In this document: positions 39,588 through 49,695 of the stretch, one piece after another
How positions within the stretch are numbered: position 1 is the first letter of the stretch
Layout: the number at the start of each line of letters is the position of its first letter
Assembly (NCBI GenBank): GCA_002862435.1
Contig: PKDC01000057.1
Coordinates: 62,001-126,000, forward strand
Length of the DNA stretch: 64,000 nt
Direction: 5' to 3'
From: Pseudomonadota bacterium
GTDB taxonomy: Bacteria > Pseudomonadota > Gammaproteobacteria > UBA5335
The notes under the pieces: model-generated
Databases searched by the model: none
What the model was told of the DNA's origin: nothing
What the model saw: only the letters and a program-made list of their open reading frames with translations
Program-made: the position numbers and the translations under genes

Positions 39588-41362
39588 GGGTCACTCCTGG
39601 CCTGGTTGTCGGCTGCATCGGGAATCGGGAACTGCTGCAAAAAATCCATGAAGGCGGCGGTCGCCAGCTCGGCATCCTCCACGCTCAGGGTTTCCGCCGG
39701 GTGGTGGCTGATGCCGCCGTGGCCGCAGCGCACGAACAGCATGCCGACCTCGGTCAGCCCGGCGATCTGCATGGCGTCGTGGCCGGCGCCGCTGGGCAGA
39801 TGGCGCACGTCGGCGGAACCGGTGACGCGGCCGATGCTTGCCGCGATCCGGGCCTGGAGGTTTGCCGCGCAAGGCGTGGCGGGAACCTTCAACAGCGGAT
39901 CGATACGCAGCGCGACACCGCGTCGGGCCGCGATTCGCGCACTGCCGGCGAGGATGTCGGCCGCGGCCGCGTCGCGCACCGCATCGCTCGGCGCGCGGAT
40001 GTCGAGGGAGAGCTCGCAGGCGCCGGGAATGACATTCACCGCGCCGTTCGGCACGCCGAGCTGGCCCACCGTACCCACCAGACCCGGCACCTGCGCGCAG
40101 CGCTGCTCCACCAGCAATACGATCTCGGCGGCCGCGGCGGCCGCGTCGTGGCGCAAATCCATGGGCACGGTGCCGGCGTGACCCGCCTCGCCGCTGATCG
40201 CGACGCGATGGCGCACGCAGCCATTGATGGCGCTGACCACGCCGAGCGCATGGTCCTCGGTGAGCAACACCGGCCCCTGTTCGATGTGCACCTCCAGATA
40301 ACCGAGCAGCTGCGCGGCATTGCGCGCCAGTGCCGGGATTGCGTCCGGGTCGTTTCCGGCGGCAATCAGCGCATCGCGCAGGCTGATGCCGGCGGCATCG
40401 CGGCGATCCAGACAGCCGGCATCGAAGCTGCCGGCGACCGCGCTGCTGCCGAGAAACGCCGTCTGGAAGCGCACGCCCTCCTCGTCGCTGAAGCCGATGA
40501 TCTCGACTGCGAAGGGCAGCGCCACGCCGGCCAGACGCAGCTGCTGCACCGCGACGATGGGCAGCAGAATGCCGAGGCGGCCGTCGTAGCGGCCGGCGTC
40601 GATGACGGTGTCGTAGTGGGAGCCGGTCAGCAGTGTCTTCGCGCCGGATCGCGCGCTGCGCCAGCGCCCCACGACATTGCCCATGGCGTCGATGTGTGCG
40701 TCGAGCCCCGCTTCCAGCATCCATTCCCGCAACAGCGCGGCGGTCGCCCGATGCACCGGCGTCATGAAGGTGCAGGTCAGTGCGTCGGGCTCTTCGCTGA
40801 GCCGCGCCAGCCGCTCGGCCATCGCCAGAATGCTGGAACCCGGCGGCGCGGTCACGCGCTCGGCAAGGCGAAAGCGGGCAATGCGCGCGATTTCCGCCAC
40901 GGCCGTGGCCAGTTCGGTGTCCGCATCCTGGTGCAGGCGCCGTTCGAACGCGGCCAGAATCGACGCGCGGTCATGGCCCTTCACCGCCAGCACGAACGGA
41001 AACCCGAAACGCTGCCGATAGGCTTCGTTGAGCGCCTGCAGGCGCGCGAATTCCGGCGCGCTGCACTGGTCGAGACCGGCGCCGGCCTGTTCCCGGCTTG
41101 ATGCGGCGGTGAGTTCGCCGCGCACGGCGGCGCGGCCGGCGAGGTCAGGGTGGGCGCGCACCAATGCGAGCTGGCGTTCGCGGTCGGCCGTGCGCAGCGT
41201 GTCGGTGAGCGCGTCGGCGAGATCGAAGCGCGTTGCAAAGGGGCGCCGCTGCGCGGTCTGTGCAGCGACCCAGTCGGTGTGTTCGAAGATGCCGTCGAGG
41301 GCAGCGACAAAGCCGTCGGCATCGAGCGCGTTCAGCGTGTCGAGATCAATCAATGCGGTCAT
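39584..41362 (-). CDS. Fusion protein: OHCU decarboxylase (UraD) + allantoate amidohydrolase (AllC-like M20)
   Basis: N-terminus TALIDLDTLNALDADGFVAALDGIFEHTDWVAAQTA...FGFPFVLAVKGHDRASIL (OHCU decarboxylase), continuing in frame into LLTGSHYDTVIDAGRYDGRLGI, FSDEEGVRFQTAFLGSSAVAG, EVHIEQGPVL (allantoate amidohydrolase). Confidence 0.92.
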   Translation of the reverse strand: MTALIDLDTLNALDADGFVAALDGIFEHTDWVAAQTAQRRPFATRFDLADALTDTLRTADRERQLALVRAHPDLAGRAAVRGELTAASSREQAGAGLDQCSAPEFARLQALNEAYRQRFGFPFVLAVKGHDRASILAAFERRLHQDADTELATAVAEIARIARFRLAERVTAPPGSSILAMAERLARLSEEPDALTCTFMTPVHRATAALLREWMLEAGLDAHIDAMGNVVGRWRSARSGAKTLLTGSHYDTVIDAGRYDGRLGILLPIVAVQQLRLAGVALPFAVEIIGFSDEEGVRFQTAFLGSSAVAGSFDAGCLDRRDAAGISLRDALIAAGNDPDAIPALARNAAQLLGYLEVHIEQGPVLLTEDHALGVVSAINGCVRHRVAISGEAGHAGTVPMDLRHDAAAAAAEIVLLVEQRCAQVPGLVGTVGQLGVPNGAVNVIPGACELSLDIRAPSDAVRDAAAADILAGSARIAARRGVALRIDPLLKVPATPCAANLQARIAASIGRVTGSADVRHLPSGAGHDAMQIAGLTEVGMLFVRCGHGGISHHPAETLSVEDAELATAAFMDFLQQFPIPDAADNQARSDP

Positions 41363-42291
41363 GGACTCACCGGATGCTGCGCCCGCCAATGGCGGGCGAT
41401 GTCGATGCGCCGGCAGATCCAGACATCGGCAAAGCCGTGGACGTAGTCGATGAAGCGCTCCAGCGACGCCAGCCGCGCCGGGCGGCCGATGATACGGCCG
41501 TGCAGGCCGATGGACAGCATCTTCGGCCGGTCGAGGCCTTGCGGGTCGCCCTCGCGGTAGAGCACATCGAACGCGTCCTTCAGGTAGTCGAAGAACTGGG
41601 TGCCGGAATTGAAACCCTGCGCCGCGGCGAACCGCATGTCGTTGGTATCCAGCGTATAGGGCACGACCAGATGCGGCTGCAGATCGACCCGCGTCCAGTA
41701 CGGCAGGTCGTCGGCGTAGGAGTCGGCGTCGTAGAGGAAACCGCCTTGCTCGACCAGCAGCCGCCGCGTGTTGGGGCTGTCGCGGCCGGTGTACCAGCCC
41801 AACGGCGCGCTGCCGGTGAGCGCTCGCAACAGGTCGACGGCCTCGGCCAGATGGGCGCGCTCGGCGTCGATGTTCATGGTCTGGTAGCTGATCCAGCGCA
41901 GGCCGTGGCCGACGATCTCGGCATCGAGCGCGCGCAGCGCAGCGGCCGCCTCGGGATTGCGCGCCAGCGCGCGGGCCACCGCGAACACCGAGAACGGCAG
42001 CCGGTGCCGCTCGAACAGCCGCAGCACGCGCCAGAAACCGGCGCGGGCGCCGTACTCGAACAGCGACTCCATGCTCATGTGGCGCATCGGAAACGCCTGC
42101 GCGCCGATGATTTCGGACAGGAAGGTCTCCGACACCGGATCGCCGTCGAGCACGCAGTTCTCGCCGCCCTCCTCGTAATTGAGCACGAATTGCAGCGCGA
42201 TGCGGGCGCCGCCGGGCCAGCGCGCGTGCGGCGGCGTCGCCCCGTAACCGATGAGATCGCGGGGATAGTAGGGGTCTGCGGGCGATTTCAT
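41359..42291 (-). CDS. puuE: PuuE-type allantoinase (polysaccharide-deacetylase fold)
   Basis: YYPRDLIGYGATPPHARWPGGARIALQFVLNYEEGGENCVLDGD; GWYTGRDSPNTRRLL; SIGLHGRIIGRPAR. Confidence 0.95.
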   Translation of the reverse strand: MKSPADPYYPRDLIGYGATPPHARWPGGARIALQFVLNYEEGGENCVLDGDPVSETFLSEIIGAQAFPMRHMSMESLFEYGARAGFWRVLRLFERHRLPFSVFAVARALARNPEAAAALRALDAEIVGHGLRWISYQTMNIDAERAHLAEAVDLLRALTGSAPLGWYTGRDSPNTRRLLVEQGGFLYDADSYADDLPYWTRVDLQPHLVVPYTLDTNDMRFAAAQGFNSGTQFFDYLKDAFDVLYREGDPQGLDRPKMLSIGLHGRIIGRPARLASLERFIDYVHGFADVWICRRIDIARHWRAQHPVSP

Positions 42292-43607
42292 GGGCGCCTC
42301 CCGATCGCGGTGCCGGCAACGGCGCGGCCGAGCACATGGGTGGCGCGGATGCAGCGGTCGTCGCCCAGCGTCATCAGGATCAGCAGGCGCTCGGCCAGGG
42401 TCTGGGCGATTGCGCAGCGGCGCGCGATCAGCGGTGTCGCGGCCAGATCGAGGACGATGAAATCGGCCTCATTGCCAACGCGGAACGAACCGATGCGATC
42501 GTCCAGATGCAGCGCGCGGGCGCCGGCGAGCGTGGCCAGATAGAAAGCCCGTAGCGGCGCCAGCCGCTGGCCCTGCAATTGCGCGACCTTGTAGGCCTCG
42601 CCCAGGGTGCGCAGCAGGCTGAAGCTGGTGCCACCGCCGACGTCGGTGGCCAGCGCATAGCCCAGACCGGCGGCATCGGCGGCCGCGAAATCGAACAGCC
42701 CGCTGCCCAGGTACAGGTTGGAGGTGGGCGCATGCGCGATCCAGGCACCGCTCTCGGCCATGCGTTGGCGATCGGGGTCGTCGAGATAAATGCCATGGGC
42801 ATAGATCGCCCGTTCCCGCAGCAAACCGTAGTGGTCGTAGACATCGACGTAGCTGCGGCTCCAGGGAAACAGCTCGCGCACCCAGGCGACCTCGGCGGGA
42901 TTCTCGGCGACATGGCTGTGGACATGGACATCGGGGTACTCGGCGGCCAGGCGGCCGGCACTGGCGAGCTGCTCGTCGGTCGAGGTCGGCGCGAAGCGCG
43001 GCGTGATCGCGTAGTGCAGCCGCCCCCGGCCGTGCCAGCGCTCGATCAGCGCCCGGCTGTCGCGCTCGCCGCTCGCCGCGGTGTCGCGCACCGCCGCGGG
43101 ACAGTTCCGGTCCATCAGCGTCTTGCCGGCAATCAGGCGCAGGTTCAGCTTCTCTGCGGCGGCGAATACCGCCTCCACCGAGGCGGCGTGGACGCTGCCC
43201 AGCACCTGTGCAGTCGTCGTGCCGTTGGCGAGCAGTTCGGCGATGAAGAAATCCGCCACCGCGCGGGCGTGGTCTGCATCGTCGAAGCGGCTCTCGGCGG
43301 GAAAGGTGTAGCGCTCCAGCCAGTCCAGCAGATTGCTGCCGCCGGCCGCAATCATGTCGGTCTGCGGCATGTGGATGTGGGTGTCGATGAAGCCGGGCAT
43401 TATCAGCGCGTGCCGGTGTTCCGTCAGCGCGCATCCCGGCGGCAGCTGCCGCAACAGGTGCTCGGCCGGACCGAGGGCCGCGACGCGGCCGTTGTCGATC
43501 ACCAGCACGCCGTCGTCGTGGTATTCATAGGCCTCGCTGTTGCTGTGAATGCCGGGGTCGGCGAGAAAGTGCAGCACCGCGCCGCGGTGCGCGCTGAGCT
43601 GGCTCAT
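42288..43607 (-). CDS. guaD: Guanine deaminase
   Basis: LIMPGFIDTHIHMPQTDMIAAGG; HSHVAENPAEVAWVRELFP; APTSNLYLGSGLFDF; ATDVGGGTSFSLLRT. Confidence 0.95.
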   Translation of the reverse strand: MSQLSAHRGAVLHFLADPGIHSNSEAYEYHDDGVLVIDNGRVAALGPAEHLLRQLPPGCALTEHRHALIMPGFIDTHIHMPQTDMIAAGGSNLLDWLERYTFPAESRFDDADHARAVADFFIAELLANGTTTAQVLGSVHAASVEAVFAAAEKLNLRLIAGKTLMDRNCPAAVRDTAASGERDSRALIERWHGRGRLHYAITPRFAPTSTDEQLASAGRLAAEYPDVHVHSHVAENPAEVAWVRELFPWSRSYVDVYDHYGLLRERAIYAHGIYLDDPDRQRMAESGAWIAHAPTSNLYLGSGLFDFAAADAAGLGYALATDVGGGTSFSLLRTLGEAYKVAQLQGQRLAPLRAFYLATLAGARALHLDDRIGSFRVGNEADFIVLDLAATPLIARRCAIAQTLAERLLILMTLGDDRCIRATHVLGRAVAGTAIGRRP

Positions 43608-44800
43608 GGCGGGACTCCGGCGTTGATCCAGGCCAATACGGCGGCGCGTTCGTCCGCGGTCATGCCCGTCAGATTACCCAGCGGCATCGCCCCCGTCGCC
43701 ACCTGCTGGCCGATCTCCGCCGCCTGGGCGTGGATGCGCTCGGCGGTATCAAAGCGATAGCCCTTGGGCGCCGCCGCGAAGCCGGGCTGGGTCGGGTGCT
43801 GGGCGTGGCAGCCCACACAGCGCTGCTCGATGATCGCGGCAACGGCCGTGAAGTTCGGCGCAGTCGAGGCAGCCGGCGCCAGCGCGGGCCGCAGCGCCCA
43901 GATTACGGCGGCGATTGCGACCACGCCAGCGAGTGCCGGTAGCGGCGGTGTGCGCCCGCCTCGTTCACGGGCGCGGTGGCGGGCGACAAACCAGGCGCGG
44001 ATCGCGGCGCCGGCGCCACACAGTGCGATCAGCACCAGCCCGTTGTGCGCCGCGCCATAGGTCATGGCGTAGTGGTTGCTCATCATCGTGAACAGCACCG
44101 GCAGCGTGAAATAGGTGTTGTGCACCGAGCGCTGTTTGCCGCGCAGGCCGTGGCGCGGGTCCGGCGGTTCGCCCCGGCTTGCCGCCGCCACCAGCGCGCG
44201 CTGGCCGGGAATGATCACGAAGAACACATTGGCGACCATGATGGTGCCCAGCATCGCGCCAAACTGCAGGAAGGCGCCACGGCCGCTGAACACCTGGCAC
44301 AGGCCCCAGGCGATGCCCGCCAATAGCAGCGCCAGCACGCTGCCGAGCAGGCGCTCGTTGCGGCCCAGCACCCGGCACAGGCCATCGTAGGCCAGCCAGC
44401 CCACCACCAGTGTGCCCAGGCCGAGACCGACGGCGGCGCTCGCGCTGAGGTCGGCGACGGCCGGGTCGATCAGATACCGCTCGGGCGCGCGGTAGTACAA
44501 CAGACACAACAGGAAAAAGCCCGACAGCCAGGTGCTGTAGGCCTCCCAGTAGAACCAGTGCAGCGTCGTGGGCAGGGCCGCCGGCGCCAGCCGGTATTTC
44601 TGCGCGTTGTAAAAGCCGCCGCCGTGTACCGCCCAGACCTCGCCACCGACGCCTTTCGCATGGAGGGCGGGGTCGGTCGGCGGCAGCAGATGGTTGTCGA
44701 GCCAGACGAAATAGAAGGACGCGCCGATCCAGGCGATGCCAGTCACCAGATGGATCCAGCGACCGAGCAGGCTCAGCCAGTCCAGCAGATAGGCCTCCAT
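43604..44800 (-). CDS. puuD: Membrane-bound urate oxidase PuuD with C-terminal cytochrome c domain
   Basis: RWIHLVTGIAWIGASFYFVWLDNHLLPP; GGEVWAVHGGGFYNAQKYR; HNTYFTLPVLFTMMSNHYA; C-terminal CVGCH haem motif. Confidence 0.95.
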   Translation of the reverse strand: MEAYLLDWLSLLGRWIHLVTGIAWIGASFYFVWLDNHLLPPTDPALHAKGVGGEVWAVHGGGFYNAQKYRLAPAALPTTLHWFYWEAYSTWLSGFFLLCLLYYRAPERYLIDPAVADLSASAAVGLGLGTLVVGWLAYDGLCRVLGRNERLLGSVLALLLAGIAWGLCQVFSGRGAFLQFGAMLGTIMVANVFFVIIPGQRALVAAASRGEPPDPRHGLRGKQRSVHNTYFTLPVLFTMMSNHYAMTYGAAHNGLVLIALCGAGAAIRAWFVARHRARERGGRTPPLPALAGVVAIAAVIWALRPALAPAASTAPNFTAVAAIIEQRCVGCHAQHPTQPGFAAAPKGYRFDTAERIHAQAAEIGQQVATGAMPLGNLTGMTADERAAVLAWINAGVPP

Positions 44801-44872
44801 CAGCGTCGCCGCCCCGGGCCGAACGGGACTGCGGATACAGCATCGGCACGACCAGCGCGGAGAGCATCCATG

Positions 44873-45796
44873 TCAGGCATCCGGATGGTAGGACCGGCCG
44901 AGCGCCGCCGGCTGGTTCAGCAGGATCGTCTTGGGATCGCGGCAGATCAGCACCAGCACGATGATGGTGGCGAGATAGGGGAGCATCGACATGAATTCCG
45001 AGGGGATGTGCAGGCCGAAGCCCTGGGCGTAGAGCTGGATCACCGTCATGCCGCCGAACAGATAGGCGCCGAGCAGCACCCGCAGCGGCTTCCAGGTGGC
45101 AAACACCACCAGTGCCAACGCGATCCAGCCGCGCCCGGCGCTCATGCCCTCGACCCACATCGGCGTCAGCGCGGTGGACAGATAGGCGCCGGCGATGCCG
45201 CTGCAGGCGCCGCCAAAGGCGGTTGCCGCATAGCGCACCCGCGCGACCGGGTGGCCGAGGGCGTGCGAGACCTGCGGCGCCTCGCCGATCGCACGCAGCT
45301 TGAGGCCGGTGTGGGTGCGGGTCAGGAACCAGTGCACCGCGAAGAACAGCAGCAGCGAGCCATAGACCAGCAGGTTGTAGCGAAACAGCAGCGGGCCGAG
45401 CACGGGCAAGTCGGACAGCAGCGGAATCGATACGGCCGGCGCGCCAGCGATGGGCTGACCGGCAAAGGGCCGGCCGACGAAGGCGGACAAGCCGACGCCA
45501 AACAAGGTCAGCGCGAGGCCCGTGGCGACCTGGTTGGTCTGCAAGGTGATGGTCAGCAGCCCGAACACCAGCGCCATCGCGACGCCGGCCGCGGCGGCAG
45601 CGAGATAACCGAGGACGAGGCTGCCGCTGGACAGGCCGACCGCGAAGCCGGTGATCGCGCCCACCAGCATCATGCCCTCGACACCCAGGTTCAACACCCC
45701 GGCGCGCTCGGTGACCAGCTCGCCGAGCGCGGCGTAGATCAGGGGTGTCGCCGCGATCACGGTGCTGACCAGAATCGGGATCAGGACGTCGGTCAT
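44873..45796 (-). CDS. ABC transporter permease (BMP-type nucleoside/purine family), subunit 2
   Basis: ALGELVTERAGVLNLGVEGMMLVGA; TGLKLRAIGEAPQVSHALG; multi-TM. Confidence 0.92.
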   Translation of the reverse strand: MTDVLIPILVSTVIAATPLIYAALGELVTERAGVLNLGVEGMMLVGAITGFAVGLSSGSLVLGYLAAAAAGVAMALVFGLLTITLQTNQVATGLALTLFGVGLSAFVGRPFAGQPIAGAPAVSIPLLSDLPVLGPLLFRYNLLVYGSLLLFFAVHWFLTRTHTGLKLRAIGEAPQVSHALGHPVARVRYAATAFGGACSGIAGAYLSTALTPMWVEGMSAGRGWIALALVVFATWKPLRVLLGAYLFGGMTVIQLYAQGFGLHIPSEFMSMLPYLATIIVLVLICRDPKTILLNQPAALGRSYHPDA

Positions 45797-46908
45797 GGCG
45801 CGGCCTCCGCGGTGGTCGTTGCGGCCGTTTCGATCGGCTTCGGCGCGATCGCGGCCCGCCGCCAGCGCAGCCGGAAGTTGACGAACAGATCCGCCGCCAG
45901 CAGATAGAACAGCAGCAGACCCTGGAACAGGCCGGTCACTGCCGCCGGCATGGCCAGCTCCATCTGCGCCTGCTCGCCGCCCAGATACAGCAGCGACATC
46001 AACAGCGACGCCAGCACGATGCCCGCTGGATGCAGGCGGCCGACGAAGGCGACGATGATGGCCGCGAAGCCATAGCCCGGCGACACCGACGGCTGCAACT
46101 GGCCGATGGGACCGGCCACCTCGCCGATGCCGGCAAGCCCGGCGGTGGCACCGCTGAGCAACAGCGCCAGCCAGATATTGCGCTTCTCGCTGAAGCCGGC
46201 GTAGGCCGCGGCCGCGGGCGCGAGCCCGGCCACCTGCATGCGGTAGCCGGCATGGCTGCGGGCGACGAAGAACCAGGCCGCGAGCGCCACCAGCAGCGCC
46301 AGAATGAAACCGACATTGGTGCGCGCACCCGCGAACAACAGCGGCAGCAATTCCCAGTCGTTGAAGGTGCGCGATTGCGGAAAGTTGAAGCCCGCCGGAT
46401 CGCGCCAGGGCCCGTGCACCAGGTAGGCCAGCAGCAGTTGCGCGATATAGACCAGCATCAGGCTGACCAGGATCTCGTTGGTATTGAAGCGCGTGCGCAG
46501 GAACGCCGGAATCGCCGCCCACAGCATGCCGCCGGCGATTCCCACGAGCAGCATGGCTGGCAGGATCCAGGCGCTGGGTTGATCGCCGAATGCCAACGCC
46601 ACGCCGGCGCCGGTGATCGCGCCGATGGTCAACTGCCCCTCGGCACCTATGTTCCAGACGTTGGCGCGAAAGGCGAGCGCGAGGCCCACCGCGCACAGCA
46701 GCAGCGGCGTGGTTTTCAGCAACAGCTCGCCGAGGCCGTAGCTGGTCGCCAGCGGCTTGATGAAAAACACCCGGAACGCCGCGACCGGATCCTTGCCCAG
46801 CAGGGTGAAGATCAGAAAGCCGGTCGCCAGCATCAGCATCGCCGCCAGCATCGGCGCGCCCAGCTGCATCAGCCGCGACGGCTCGGCCCGGCGCTCAAGC
46901 CGCGGCAT
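45793..46908 (-). CDS. ABC transporter permease (BMP-type nucleoside/purine family), subunit 1
   Basis: FRANVWNIGAEGQLTIGAITG; TRFNTNEILVSLMLVYIA; multi-TM. Confidence 0.92.
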   Translation of the reverse strand: MPRLERRAEPSRLMQLGAPMLAAMLMLATGFLIFTLLGKDPVAAFRVFFIKPLATSYGLGELLLKTTPLLLCAVGLALAFRANVWNIGAEGQLTIGAITGAGVALAFGDQPSAWILPAMLLVGIAGGMLWAAIPAFLRTRFNTNEILVSLMLVYIAQLLLAYLVHGPWRDPAGFNFPQSRTFNDWELLPLLFAGARTNVGFILALLVALAAWFFVARSHAGYRMQVAGLAPAAAAYAGFSEKRNIWLALLLSGATAGLAGIGEVAGPIGQLQPSVSPGYGFAAIIVAFVGRLHPAGIVLASLLMSLLYLGGEQAQMELAMPAAVTGLFQGLLLFYLLAADLFVNFRLRWRRAAIAPKPIETAATTTAEAAP

Positions 46909-48466
46909 CGGCCACCTCCGCACCCGCCGCGATGAAGCCGCCGGCCATCCATAGGCCGATCTCCTCGATGCTGGTCTCGGCCGGGGTTCGGGTCGGCGAC
47001 AGGCGGCCGTGCGCGATCACCGCGATGCGGTCGCAGATGCTGAACAGCTCATCGAGTTCCTCCGACACCACCAGCACTGCGACGCCGCGATCGCGCAAAT
47101 CGATCAGCGCCTGGCGGATCATCTGCGCGGCGCCGACATCGACGCCCCAGGTCGGTTGCCCGGCGATCATCAGCTTGGGCGCCAGCAGGGTCTCGCGGCC
47201 GACAATGAATTTCTGCAGATTGCCGCCAGACAGGCTGTTGGCCGCCGACTGCGCGCCACCGCTCTTGACCTTGAACTCGGTGATGGCGCGGCTGGCGAAC
47301 GCCGTCGTCAGCGCGTTGCGTACCAGACCAAAGCGCACCATGCCCCGGCTACCGCCCACCGCGCCACCGGTCAGCAGCGCGTTGTCGGACAGACTCATCG
47401 GCGGCACCGCGCCGCGACCCAGGCGCTCTTCGGGCACGAAGGTGAGTCCCAGCGCGCGCCGCTGCACCGGGTTCAGGAGACCCGCCGGCTGGCCCGCAAT
47501 GCGGATCGCGCCGCGATCGTCATAAGGCGTGCGGGTCTCGCCGGACAGCGCCGCCATCAGCTCCTTCTGGCCATTGCCCGACACCCCGGCAATGCCGACG
47601 ATCTCGCCGCTGCGTACGCGCAGGTTGATGCCCTCGAGTGCGATGCCGAAGGGATCGGGGGTGGCGAGTCGCAGATTGGTCAGTTCCAGCATGATGGCGC
47701 CTGGCTCGCGCGGGGTGAGCGTGCATTGCGACAGCTCGCTGCCGATCATCAGCCGGGCCAGGCTGTCGTTGCTCTCGTGCCGCGGTGTCGCCGTGCCGCT
47801 GACGCGGCCGCCGCGCAGCACCGTCGCGGTATCGCAGAGCGCGCGGATCTCGTCGAGCTTGTGGCTGATGTAGAGAATGCTGACGCCCTCGCCGGCGAGC
47901 CGGCGCAGGGTGTCGAACAGCGTGCGCACCGCCTGCGGCGTCAGCACCGAGGTGGGTTCGTCCATGATCAGCAGCCGCGGCTGTTGCAGCAGGCAGCGCA
48001 CGATCTCGACGCGCTGGCGCTCGCCCACCGACATGCTGTGCACCAGGCGCTCCGGGTCCACCGGCAGGCCGTAACGCGCGGACACCTCGCGGATGCGCTC
48101 GTGCAGGCGCGTGGGCGAGGCGCGGTGATCCAGCGCCAGCGCGATGTTCTCGGCGACGTTCAGCGTCTCGAACAGTGAAAAATGCTGGAACACCATGCCG
48201 ATCCCCAGCGCCCGCGCCTGCGCCGGGTTGGCGATACGGACCTCCCGGCCCTCCCACAGGATGCGACCGGCGTCCGGCTGCACCACGCCGTAGACGATCT
48301 TCATCAGCGTGCTCTTGCCGGCGCCGTTCTCGCCCATCAGCGCGTGAATCTCGCCGGGCTGCACGCTCAGATCGACGTCGGCGTTGGCGACGACGCTGGG
48401 GTAGCGCTTGGTGATGCCGTGCAGCGCAAGGCGCGGCGGCGCAGGGTTCAGCGCGGGTGGGTGCAT
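46895..48466 (-). CDS. ABC transporter ATP-binding protein (duplicated domains, BMP/nucleoside type)
   Basis: HALMGENGAGKSTLMKIVYGVVQPD; SVGERQRVEIVRCLLQQPRLLIMDEPTSVLTP; second domain SGGNLQKFIVGRE. Confidence 0.94.
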   Translation of the reverse strand: MHPPALNPAPPRLALHGITKRYPSVVANADVDLSVQPGEIHALMGENGAGKSTLMKIVYGVVQPDAGRILWEGREVRIANPAQARALGIGMVFQHFSLFETLNVAENIALALDHRASPTRLHERIREVSARYGLPVDPERLVHSMSVGERQRVEIVRCLLQQPRLLIMDEPTSVLTPQAVRTLFDTLRRLAGEGVSILYISHKLDEIRALCDTATVLRGGRVSGTATPRHESNDSLARLMIGSELSQCTLTPREPGAIMLELTNLRLATPDPFGIALEGINLRVRSGEIVGIAGVSGNGQKELMAALSGETRTPYDDRGAIRIAGQPAGLLNPVQRRALGLTFVPEERLGRGAVPPMSLSDNALLTGGAVGGSRGMVRFGLVRNALTTAFASRAITEFKVKSGGAQSAANSLSGGNLQKFIVGRETLLAPKLMIAGQPTWGVDVGAAQMIRQALIDLRDRGVAVLVVSEELDELFSICDRIAVIAHGRLSPTRTPAETSIEEIGLWMAGGFIAAGAEVADAAA

Positions 48467-49695
48467 GTGGCGCAGCCTTGGCTTGGGCAGGAATCGAGGG
48501 CGGGCGCGGGGGCCGCAGCCGTCACCGCTGCATGGGAAATGGCCTGACCACCGCGACGGGAAAGTTCGCCTGCCGGCAGGGTTCGCAGCAACTGCGCGGC
48601 CACCGCCACCGCAATCGCCGCCGGCCACTTGCTGGTGATGCCCGCGACGCCAATGGGACATTGCAGGCGGGCGATGGTGGCCGCGTCGAAGCCGTCGTCG
48701 CGGGCCAGCCGCGAGCGGAAGCGCGCGGCCTTGCTGGCGGAGCCGATGAGGCCGGCGAAGCCGAAATCGCCGCGGGCCAGGATCGCGCGACACAGGCGGT
48801 AGTCGAGGCCGTGGTCGTGGGTCATCACCACAAAGCGGCTGCCCGGCGGCGCTGCGGGAACACCCGCGACCGGATCGGCCTCGACGCGCAGATCGACGTT
48901 GGCCGGAATTGTCGCGGGCAACAGCTCCGCGCGCGTATCGATCCAGGTCAGCGCGAACGGCAATTCGGCCAGGGCGCGCGCCAGGGCCTGGCCGACATGG
49001 CCGGCGCCGTAGAGCCACACCGGCGGCAGCGGCGCCGGCAGCGGTTCGACCAGGGTGATGCCGTTGGCATCGCGGCGCAGTTCTGGCGTCGTGGCGGCCA
49101 TCGGGGGGTTGCTTCGACGTCGCGTTGAGCCCTCGCTGCGGCCGTCGGATTTGGGTGTTGTTGACGGTGCAAACGTCATTTCGCGCATGACGCTGCCGCG
49201 CGTGATATGGGTCTGCGCGATATCGATCTGCGCGATAGTGACGCGCAGCCACCCCCGCTGCCACCGGTTGCTCGCGCTCGCCATGGCCCGCAGCAGCGGC
49301 AGGTCCGCCGCGACATAGCGCTCGATCCACAACTCGACCGCACCACCACAGCACTGCCCGAGTTCGGCGCCAAGGACAAAGCGCAGCAGGCGCGCGGCGG
49401 GCGCGCTGGCATCGGCCAGCAGCGCCCGCGCCGCGGCGATGCCCTGCCATTCCAGCCGGCCACCGCCGATGCTGCCCTGAATGCCGTCGCGACTCACCAG
49501 CATGCAGGCACCCGCCGCGCGTGGCGCCGAGCCATGCACGCCGACGACGAGCACGCGGGCGATGGCGGGCGCTGTCCCGAGTGCCTGTGCGGCCGCCCGC
49601 GGCCAGTCGTGCAATGGCCGCAGCCAGGCGCCGGTGCCCACCGTGCCGGTCGGCGGGTGCGCGATGGCGGTCGACAACTCGGGCACGGCGTTCAT
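48448..49695 (-). CDS. xdhC: Xanthine dehydrogenase accessory protein XdhC
   Basis: VVGVHGSAPRAAGACMLVSRDGIQGSIGGGRLEWQ; LGQCCGGAVELWIE; LYGAGHVGQALARALA; FAGLIGSASKAARFRSRL; C-terminal CPSQGCATC. Confidence 0.94.
   Translation of the reverse strand: MNAVPELSTAIAHPPTGTVGTGAWLRPLHDWPRAAAQALGTAPAIARVLVVGVHGSAPRAAGACMLVSRDGIQGSIGGGRLEWQGIAAARALLADASAPAARLLRFVLGAELGQCCGGAVELWIERYVAADLPLLRAMASASNRWQRGWLRVTIAQIDIAQTHITRGSVMREMTFAPSTTPKSDGRSEGSTRRRSNPPMAATTPELRRDANGITLVEPLPAPLPPVWLYGAGHVGQALARALAELPFALTWIDTRAELLPATIPANVDLRVEADPVAGVPAAPPGSRFVVMTHDHGLDYRLCRAILARGDFGFAGLIGSASKAARFRSRLARDDGFDAATIARLQCPIGVAGITSKWPAAIAVAVAAQLLRTLPAGELSRRGGQAISHAAVTAAAPAPALDSCPSQGCATCTHPR

Noticed and set aside
39584-42337. 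ORF-track frame of 917 aa on the minus strand
   Set aside because: Only the part from 41362 downstream is the UraD-AllC fusion. The first ~325 aa are a low-complexity Arg/Ala-rich shadow frame of puuE with no domain signal.
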